The translations under genes were made by a program, and so were the position numbers. Below the pieces are notes generated by a model. The model worked only from the letters and a program-made list of their open reading frames with translations, did not search any database and was not told the DNA's origin. Shown here in pieces: positions 57,001-64,000 of a stretch of 64,000 nt of DNA. Positions within the stretch are counted from its first letter, which is position 1, and each line of letters begins with the position of its first letter. Source of the stretch: Pyrocephalus nanus (lineage: Eukaryota > Chordata > Aves > Passeriformes > Tyrannidae); contig CM076280.1 of assembly GCA_038380795.1 (NCBI GenBank), positions 5,133,501 through 5,197,500 of the forward strand, given 5' to 3'.

Positions 57001-58121
57001 TTATCTGTCCAAAACCTGGTCAGCTCAAAGCCAGGCTGAGCAGCTGGACTACTATAAAAGCAGCTCCAAAGAGGGGCACTTCTGGGACAATTCTTCTGAT
57101 CCACCTTGGACATCAGGTGGGATGAAATACCCAGCGCTCTCCACTGGCTGCAGAAAGAGTGTAACTGTCTTAGAATAAGTACCTAACTTTTATATGGACT
57201 AAATCTGATTAAATCAATACCACCTAAATTGTTCCATGTGGCCCTTGACAGTGCAGCAGAAAGCCCCTTGACATCCAAAGGGATCTTTGACAGGAGAAGA
57301 ACTAATAAATGCAGAATTCGATCCTTTATTATTTATTTTTCTTTAGAAAGAGCCTTGTTATTTCTGCAGCTCCAACCACAGCCTTGGTTTAATAAGACAT
57401 GCTAATGTGTTATGACTTCTGGGAGCTCTGGAGTGAACCCATGTTGATAACAGGCTTAGGCTCAGAAATGATAAATCACAAGGGGGAGAAGAGATATGAA
57501 AATTCTTTTCAGCCCTTGCAAATGAAAAGAAGATGTGATTGTAGAATGTGTTTGGGATGTATGAGTGAGGTTCCTATAATCAATCATCCTAAATAAACCA
57601 TTTTACTTAGCATCTGTTTGAAGGCAGACAATCAGGCTAGGAATAGGTTTTCTCCACATAAAAATGCTTACAGAGTCTTATATCTGAATTTCTCTATCTA
57701 AGGTATTTTATGTGAACCCTCATTTTATAGCATGTGAGTCCCTGGCAGACTTCAGAGAGGTTTCAGGTGTGATAACCAAAGCAGAAAGTAATGCTAGTTA
57801 CATTTTACTGATTGTGCAAACAGACTTGTTCAAAAGCAAACAAGAGATGTATGGCAGAACAACACAAATAAAATCCAGCACTCTCCCACCCCAGCCAGAG
57901 GAGCAGCTTCCCTGTACTGGCTCCCTGGATGGCTTTTCTTATCCTCATAAACTACACCGAGTGCCCTACTTTAGGATGTTTTTTGAAAGGAAATTCCTCA
58001 CTTTGGTAAACTGTTGCTAATACTGTAGAGTGATTACTGGTGTTTTACTCCTAGTTAATGTCTTCCAGGAAATAATCAGTCAAGTAAAAACACTAAAAAC
58101 CAGCCAAATCCAGTAATGTTA
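54066..58121. other. Non-coding stretch, no gene or element recognised
   Basis: A 9-bp perfect hairpin lies at 54187-54207. The 159-codon antisense frame at 55031-55510 and others up to 102 codons (57712-58020) show no domain. 57180-57420 is AT-rich with TTTATTATTTATTTTTC. No known repeat is recognised. Confidence 0.5.
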
Positions 58122-58440
58122 TTTCTATAGTCCCAGAATCCCAGGGCAGGAAAAGACTGCTGAACTTTGTCTTGCCCTTGTCCCTGTGAAAAGGCTCAAT
58201 CAGTCACACTTGGGTCCTTTCTGATCTTTAACAAACCCACTCGTGAATCTCCTGCCAAGTATATTCCATATTCCCCCCAGACAGCTTATTCCAGCCTCTC
58301 AGTCCTTCCTATGCAATCCATTCCTATGGGAATGCTGGGAATTTAACCAGTCCATAAGACCTTTTTCCTCCCTATCAATTGGTCTAACTGCATTTCATCT
58401 TATTTCAGCTTCCCATTGGGCACACAGGTATAAATGATGC
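58122..58440 (-). mobile_element. Probable old degenerate CR1 remnant, antisense
   Basis: On plus it starts with CCCAGAATCCCAGGGCAGGA and AAAGACTGCTG, similar to the reverse-complemented CR1 tail and 'GGTTGGAAAAGAC' phrase. Farther in, 'CAGCTTATTCCAGCCTCTCA', 'GACCTTTTTCCTCCCTATCA' and 'CTAACTGCATTTCATCTTAT' recall older CR1 antisense text. Similarity is weak throughout and the extent is uncertain. Confidence 0.42.
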
Positions 58441-58566
58441 ACAAATGATCAGAATCTTCCCTGGAACGGGAAGAGCTGCCACAGTTCCATCATATTTTAT
58501 GAAGTGCTGAGCCTGAAACAAACAGGAACAAATATTTCTCATTCATTGCTTACAACTGAGTCCTCC
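58441..58566. other. Non-coding, no recognised feature
   Basis: Short unique stretch before the poly-T tract. Confidence 0.4.
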
Positions 58567-58599
58567 TTTTTTTTTTCTTTTTTTTTTTTTTTTTTTTTT
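58567..58599. repeat. Poly-T tract
   Basis: 33 bases of T with one C at about 58577, flanked by TCCTCC on both sides. Confidence 0.95.
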
Positions 58600-60076
58600 C
58601 CTCCTCGCTCATCACTGGGCAAGCACTTGCTTTTAATATGTATAATATGATTAATACATAGATGTATATTCCTCATATTTCCTGCCATGCACAGTAATGT
58701 CACAAAGGCTCACCAGAGTCATCTTTATTTTGTGCCAAGGAGTCTTTGTTCATCTACAGGTATTTGCCTGGAAAGCTCTCACGGTCATTTTGTAGAGTGC
58801 CTGTGTTTTTCCTCTGCACTCTCCTCTCCCCCAGGTATCATCGGTTCCTGGCAAGCTTCAGCCTTCTTTATTTGCTTTTACATCCTGGGTAGGCTCTGTA
58901 AGAGTCTGGAAAATTCAGCCTTGCTGAAAGGGTTGAATCAGGGCCACTTTGAGCAGCTTGCACTCTCTGACAGGAGCTCCCCACCCTCCAAGGGCAAGCA
59001 CGAGGCACTGCCTGGATGTGGTGTCAGTTGTGCTGATGTTCACCCAAATTTTGGAGCACCTCTGTTGACACAAGTTGTGTTTGTGCACATCGAGCTTCCC
59101 TCCCTGTTGAAGTTCACTCCCTGGCCGGGCTGTAACCTCACACCCTATAACTTCACAGTTCACAGCCCTACCCCCGGGCTGTTTGATTTGCTGTGTTTGC
59201 TCACATTTAGCACGATCCCTACACGTCAGGAGTGTGAAGACATCCAGGCAGATGCTCTTATTAACAGACACCCAGGGCCTGACTCGGCTCAGTTCTAAGA
59301 CAGCCAAAGTCATCACACCGGTGGAAAGGAATGAGAGGCTGCCAGGAAACTCCACAAGATGTTGCTGATGAGTCCAAGTTTCTCCCACAGGTGGCTTTAA
59401 AGGTGACTTTTTGCTCCCCATGTTTTGCTGGATGTATTTCCTCCCCCCAGCCATGTGATGCTGTTGTGGACACACACACAGACCCCCCTGCCCTCACCCC
59501 TGACTCTGCCCTGCTCGGCTCTGCTTACAGACAGCACATCTCCAACTGCTGCTTTGCAAGTACAAGCATTTGACATTTTCTCTTTGCAAAGCATATGTAA
59601 AACCAGCCCCGTGAATTACACAAAACAGGCCAGAATTTGATCACTAAACCTGATTAAAGGAGCTGCATGAAAGAACAGCATATACTGTATGCAAACAGGA
59701 AAAGTAGCTTCCAATTCAGCCTTCATACTGAAAAGAGATTACTGTCTGACATCTCTGCAGTCTCCTCCTTTCTTTTGTGTGACAAAAAGGGCAATATAAA
59801 CATATCCTGGAAATATTTAGTATACTTCAAGGGCATCAAAGTTTTCCTAGGCTTCAACTTCAACCAGAGCTGCCTCCAAATTAGCAGTGAACAGCAAAAG
59901 TATCAGCAATGAGACAGAAGGCTGGTAAGTTCAAAACTGTTATGATTTGCATTTATATAAAAACATGTGGAACAGAGTGCTAAAGATGTGGGTGAGCAAG
60001 ATTCAGATAAGAAATGGAGATTTGTGAGAACAGAAGCTCTCCAGCAGCCAACCCTCCCCATTATCTTCAAAGAGAT
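58600..60076. other. Non-coding; holds the longest frames of the window
   Basis: A 203-codon plus frame (58687-59298) overlaps a 186-codon minus frame (58915-59475). The plus peptide begins MHSNVTKAHQSHLYF and has a hydrophobic patch (ASAFFICFYILG) near residue 60; the minus peptide begins MCPQQHHMAGGRKY. Neither resembles a known family. Opposed long frames over the same DNA point to locally scarce stop codons. 58635-58675 is AT-rich. A consensus-like G|GTAAGT stands near 59925. Confidence 0.45.
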
Positions 60077-60613
60077 TCATTCAAGGACACAAACCAGCTC
60101 CTCACTAACAGGGAGCTGTGAGACTCCCTCCCCTGTGCTCTGTGATTCCATCATCGCCACTGAGGGTTTGCTGTCCTGCTGCTGCTGCTGAGGTCCTTCC
60201 CTGGAACCCTGATCCTGGTGTGGGCTCCAGAGGGAGGACACTGCAATGCTGTGACATGAACAGGATTCTTCTCTGCCTCTTCCTCCCCAGCCCTGAGACC
60301 CTGAAATGGGGGGATTCCCCCAGCAGAAATCCCACTGTGCAAACTCCAGAGGGGATGGATGTTCTGATAGAGAACTCAGATTTTCTTTGTTGGCAGCTCC
60401 TGGCAGCTTCATGTTTTCTATGGAGTGAAGCTGACACTTTCCCTCGATGGGATCATGGAAACCCACCCCTTTGCCAAGCAGGGTCACCCCTGCAGTGAGT
60501 GGCAGGTTTAGCATCTTCCCTGCTCTCAGTCTCACCGATGCTGCACAGACAGAGCTGAAAAGCACCACAGGGAGCCCAAACAGCACTGCAAAGGCTTCAG
60601 CTGAACTCTTCAT
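60077..60613 (-). other. Unsupported 178-codon antisense frame
   Basis: The minus frame starts MKSSAEAFAVLFGLPVVLFS, which looks like a signal peptide (short charged start, hydrophobic core, then SSVCAAS). Later residues include a five-glutamine run from a CTG repeat at 60177-60190. The start context is poor (T at -3). I do not recognise the protein, and a stop-free plus frame covers much of the same DNA. It is listed because signal-peptide-like starts on long frames are worth a search, not because I believe it is a gene. Confidence 0.1.
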
Positions 60614-62309
60614 AAAGCTGCTGCATGGAGGCAGTTCCTCCCCACAGCTTCAAATTAGGGTCAGCTTTATTTTCCATCTCCTTCTCTCTCACTCCTGAGT
60701 CTGACAGAGGGAGACCTTTCTCACTGCCCTCTCACTGAGATGTGGGGATACTGAGATCCCCCCTGGCTGCTTCCCTTCTGCAGGCCCTGCAATCCCACTG
60801 TGTGAGCTGCTGGGGGGGACAGCAGTTCTGGGCATGGGATGCTCTTCTGTTGGGTGGGATAAGACACAACCAGTCCAGGAGTGGCAAAAGGTAGGAAAAA
60901 ATGGGCTACCTTCCTTCCCTTACGTTGTACAGTTAATGCAAAGGTTTCCTGGACTCAGTCATAAGCCTGGACACCAGTTTTAAAGAATTGCTGAGCATTC
61001 ACTGACATCCTCCAAGGACTGCAGGAGGGATAAAGCTTCAGTGCCTTCCCCATCTGGGAATTTTTTTCATTTTTACGCTAATAACTTAATCTACCTGCTG
61101 TATTTACAAGGCATCTATCACCTCAGTATCTAAGGCTGCTACTAAATTACCCATCATACAAGGTAAGTACAGAGACAAATTGAGTGCTGGATCCCCAACA
61201 AACAGCTGATGACAAGCACTGAGCTGTTTCAGGCTTTATTTCCCTGTGCATGTCACTGCCAAGCACTAAAATCTGAAATAAAGCGTGAGGGGAGAGGAAG
61301 GTGGGACCCTGCTGGGCAGGCTGATGGAGTGGCAGGGAGCTGCACCCCAGTTCTCATGAGCTGCCTCCCAATCCTGGCTCCCCCAAGGCCCTCCAGCACC
61401 CAGGCTGGTGGCTGCACAGCTAAGCCACTGCATTCAGTGGGTTTGGGAGGGTGAGGGGATGGAAAAGATCTCCCTGTTTCAAGTCAGTTATTTCTCAGTA
61501 ACACAAATCTCGAGGTTGCATTTGTTTATCAGCCTCGTTCTGCGAGTTGTGTCACAGCAGAAAGTGTTTGGTTACAAGTGAAACCACCAGCTCTGCTTGC
61601 TCAGCCCCATTGTTCCCAGTGCTAAGATAATAAATGGGTGGAAAACAGGAGCTGATTCCCTGAAGTAATGCCAAATCCATCTCCTCTGGAGGAAAACTGA
61701 GCCTCAGAGACAGTCTCCAGAGCTTCCTCATAAGCCCTTGTCCCACTGGAGTGCAAGTGCTGCAGACTCCCTCAGGCACAAGGTTTCAGCTGAAGTGTGG
61801 GGTTTTCTTGCCTTAAATAATCTTGGCTGACAGATGTAAGTTTTTTCAAGGAGTCATTTCCAGGTGACTAAGCCCAGTCCTGGGTCTGCTTCTAAGCTTT
61901 GCTCCGAGACTCCTTACAGGCAGAGTATAATGGAAAAAAAAAAATCTCCACAGGGTATGAGAATCACCACTAATTTGGTCACAGTTTCTGGGACTAGGTC
62001 AGGTCTGTAGTCTGTCAGAAGGATGATGAAGAAATTGGTGCTCACAGGAGCTGTGCAGCTGCAGCCAGGCCAGATTCAGTGCTCCCTCAAGGCAACGTGC
62101 CTTACTCATGTTCAGTGGCCACTTATGTGGCATTTCTGGGCACCACCCGCAGTTGGAATGATGAAAAATCCAGAATTTTGATAGAAGTGTGTAGGGGTTT
62201 TGTGGGCAGGGGGAATACATCATGGTTAAAGCAATAGGCCACTGCCCTGCTCGCTATGCCCAGCAGAACAAAGCAGAAGGGCAGCTTGATTTTTATATCT
62301 TAAATAAAT
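60614..62309. other. Non-coding, no recognised feature
   Basis: A donor-like AAG|GTAAGT lies near 61161-61169 without a clear exon. 61480-61560 has retained CpGs (TCTCGAGG, CCTCGTTCTGCGAG) and may be mildly constrained. 10-base A run near 61934-61943. Confidence 0.45.
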
Positions 62310-62460
62310 AAACCTCCCTGATCCTTCAGGCAGAGTCTGCGATTCTGCAATGTGTGCTCGTGAGCTGCTGTTTTACTGTAAATATCCTTTGCTATATTAA
62401 ATCATACATCACTTCCCAGCATAGCTAATTTACCAATCACACTGACACTTGTGGGCAATA
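62310..62460. promoter_or_regulatory. Possible conserved non-coding block
   Basis: Repeat-free, AT-rich text with TGCGATTCTGCAATG, GCTCGTGAG, TGTAAATATCC (forkhead-like), ATATTAAATCATAC and GCTAATTTACC. It resembles the other candidate elements. Composition only. Confidence 0.25.
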
Positions 62461-63928
62461 TCCTGGTGCCCCAATGTCCCATAAAGCACCCAAGCAGCAT
62501 CCCTGAGTCACGTCTCATTTGCATGCTCCCAGGAGCTCTGGGTGAGCATCTTAGTGGGAGAAAAGAAAATGAAATATTTACTTTTTCTTTCCACACGCCT
62601 GTAGTGAAAAGATATTGATGTGGTGAGGGTGGGACATTAAAATCAAAATTATGTTGGGAATAAAAAGCAAGGCATAAATTAGCACTGTTTGCTTCATCTA
62701 TGCTGTAGGAGAGTTAGCATTGCCCCAGTGCCATATAACATGCCCAGGATATTTGGGGAAATCTGCAGCACTGTATTTCAAGGAAGCATTGGAGCCAAGA
62801 TGACATTACTAAAGGCCACAGCAAAATTAATGAATGGCCACCAAAAGGCCTTTGCCAAGGGCTGACTGTGAAGATGCCTTGTGAGAAAAGGGAGAGGAAA
62901 GGGGAGAAAAGCGGTTCCTGATTGTCTGTCAAGACAAAAGGAAAAAGATCAGCAAGAGGGGGGATGTTTTTCGTGCTTCTCCTCTGGTGACATCCTTCAG
63001 CTGCTCATTTTCTCTGTAACACACCACCTACTCTTTGCTTTGTTTCCAGGGGCTACAGCCACCATCTTACAGACCTTGCTCTTGGCTTGACACAAAGATG
63101 CTCAAGGCTTTGGGTTGTCTGCATCCATCCTGAATTGTGAACTGGAGGGGATTATCCACGTTCTTGGTTAATCATTCAGTCCAGCTGAACACGGAGCACA
63201 GAAGGTGACAGCAGTACCAGAGGAGTTCATGGCACTGCCAGCTGTGCTTCTTTAGCCACAGCCTAAATCAGCTACCACTGAGGGCATCTGAGCTCTCAGA
63301 AACATTGGGACAAAAGGGTGAAAGAAATCTGCAGTGTCATCAAATCCAGTTTTTATCATCTCAGGCATTCACACACATAACTCTGATCTGAACCACAGCA
63401 AACACCAATTACAGACAACTTGATTCCTGCCCCTTTCCCTTTATTTCAAGAGTTACTCCACTTCTTATAATACTTCTCTTAGTGTTTGGTCCACTTGTGA
63501 CATTTTATATCCAAGAGCTACTGTGCTACTAATGCTGCTTAACCCAAATATCTTTTCCCTCTCCATGTTCTTATACCTTTTCCATTTTACTTCGAGAATG
63601 CAACTGCCTTTACTTTCTGGTTCACTGAATCCCCTCAGTCCTCAACCCCTAGGAGGAAACATAACAGACATAAGTGAAAAGGTGATTTTTTTGTTTGTTT
63701 GTTTTTAAAAACTTGCACATTTCCATAGGGAAGAGGGAAAATTCTCCATTTCATAGTTCTCCTTTCAAGATAAGGAAGGTGATATAATGCCAGGGGGGAT
63801 TAGGATGTGTGCTGGAAGTCTACAGTTCATACAAGGACTGGGTCACCTGCTCTAGCACAGACCTCACACAAGTATAGTCAAAAAAGTCCATGCCCAAAAA
63901 TATAATGCCCAGAAAAGGGGGGAAAGTT
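62461..63928. other. Non-coding, no recognised feature
   Basis: Contains an acceptor-like TTTGCTTTGTTTCCAG at about 63035-63050 with no convincing downstream exon, and a (GTTT)3 run near 63694-63706. No element is recognised. Confidence 0.45.
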
Positions 63929-64000
63929 GGAAATCCAAACCCCAACATTTCAGGAAGCACAAGATGGCATGGAAATCCAAACCCCAACAATTCAGGAAGC
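63929..64000. repeat. 42-bp-period tandem repeat cut by window end
   Basis: GGAAATCCAAACCCCAACA followed by TTTCAGGAAGC or ATTCAGGAAGC occurs at 63929-63958 and again at 63971-64000, 42 bases apart, with one mismatch over 30 bases. The 12 bases between are ACAAGATGGCAT. The second copy ends exactly at the window edge, so the array may continue outside. Confidence 0.75.

Noticed and set aside
63035..63090. Acceptor-like TTTGCTTTGTTTCCAG followed by an open frame
   Set aside because: The frame ends within about 40 bases and there is no matching donor nearby.
1..64000. tRNA, rRNA, snRNA, miRNA, CRISPR or bacterial operon features
   Set aside because: No cloverleaf with A/B boxes, no conserved rRNA or snRNA words, no regularly spaced direct repeats, and no dense coding were seen on either strand.
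1..64000. Endogenous retrovirus or LTR
   Set aside because: No paired long direct repeats, primer-binding site, polypurine tract or retroviral protein text could be supported by reading.

Overview
The window looks like vertebrate nuclear DNA, most probably from a bird. The strongest evidence is a set of truncated CR1 (chicken repeat 1) LINE 3' ends carrying the typical CR1 wording and short ATTCTATGA-like tails. Bacterial-style features are absent: there are no dense ORFs, ribosome binding sites, operons or CRISPR arrays. Passerine origin is possible but I cannot prove it. The window could be intergenic or lie inside a very large intron; the sequence alone does not decide this.

I do not recognise a single protein-coding gene. 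All open frames are short (longest 203 codons), none resembles a known family, and several long ones are antisense to one another or run through CR1 copies, as expected by chance. I also see no tRNA, rRNA, snRNA or recognisable miRNA, no intact LINE ORF, and no endogenous retrovirus or LTR that I could support.

Layout: 0-5 kb is plain non-coding DNA with one CR1 fragment (235-436) and simple repeats. 5.3-7.3 kb holds AT-rich, TAAT-rich blocks that look like conserved developmental non-coding elements, interrupted by a 59-base T tract. 7.3-16.5 kb is mostly featureless, with a possible splice-flanked segment near 11.1 kb, an AT microsatellite at 13.0 kb and an ancient L2-like tail at 15.1 kb. 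A good CR1 copy sits at 16.5-16.85 kb and an antisense one at 20.0 kb. 25.6-28.6 kb contains two further enhancer-like blocks, the second with an unusual CpG cluster and a perfect 12-bp inverted repeat of homeodomain-type sites. 33.4-36.2 kb is rich in T tracts and holds a fold-back CR1 arrangement. 38.9-44.6 kb is a cluster of four same-strand CR1 fragments, the last with a tail expanded into a (TATTC)n microsatellite. 47.9-64 kb is again mostly unique DNA with one internally deleted CR1, two degenerate LINE-like stretches, several TAAT-rich blocks, and the start of a 42-bp-period repeat at the right edge.

I did not find a new gene system. The most useful leads are the TAAT-rich candidate regulatory blocks, the inverted homeodomain repeat at 28.5 kb, the CpG cluster at 28.3 kb, the CR1 fold-back at 33.9 kb, and three stop-free segments flanked by splice-like signals. 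All need cross-species alignment or RNA data to judge.
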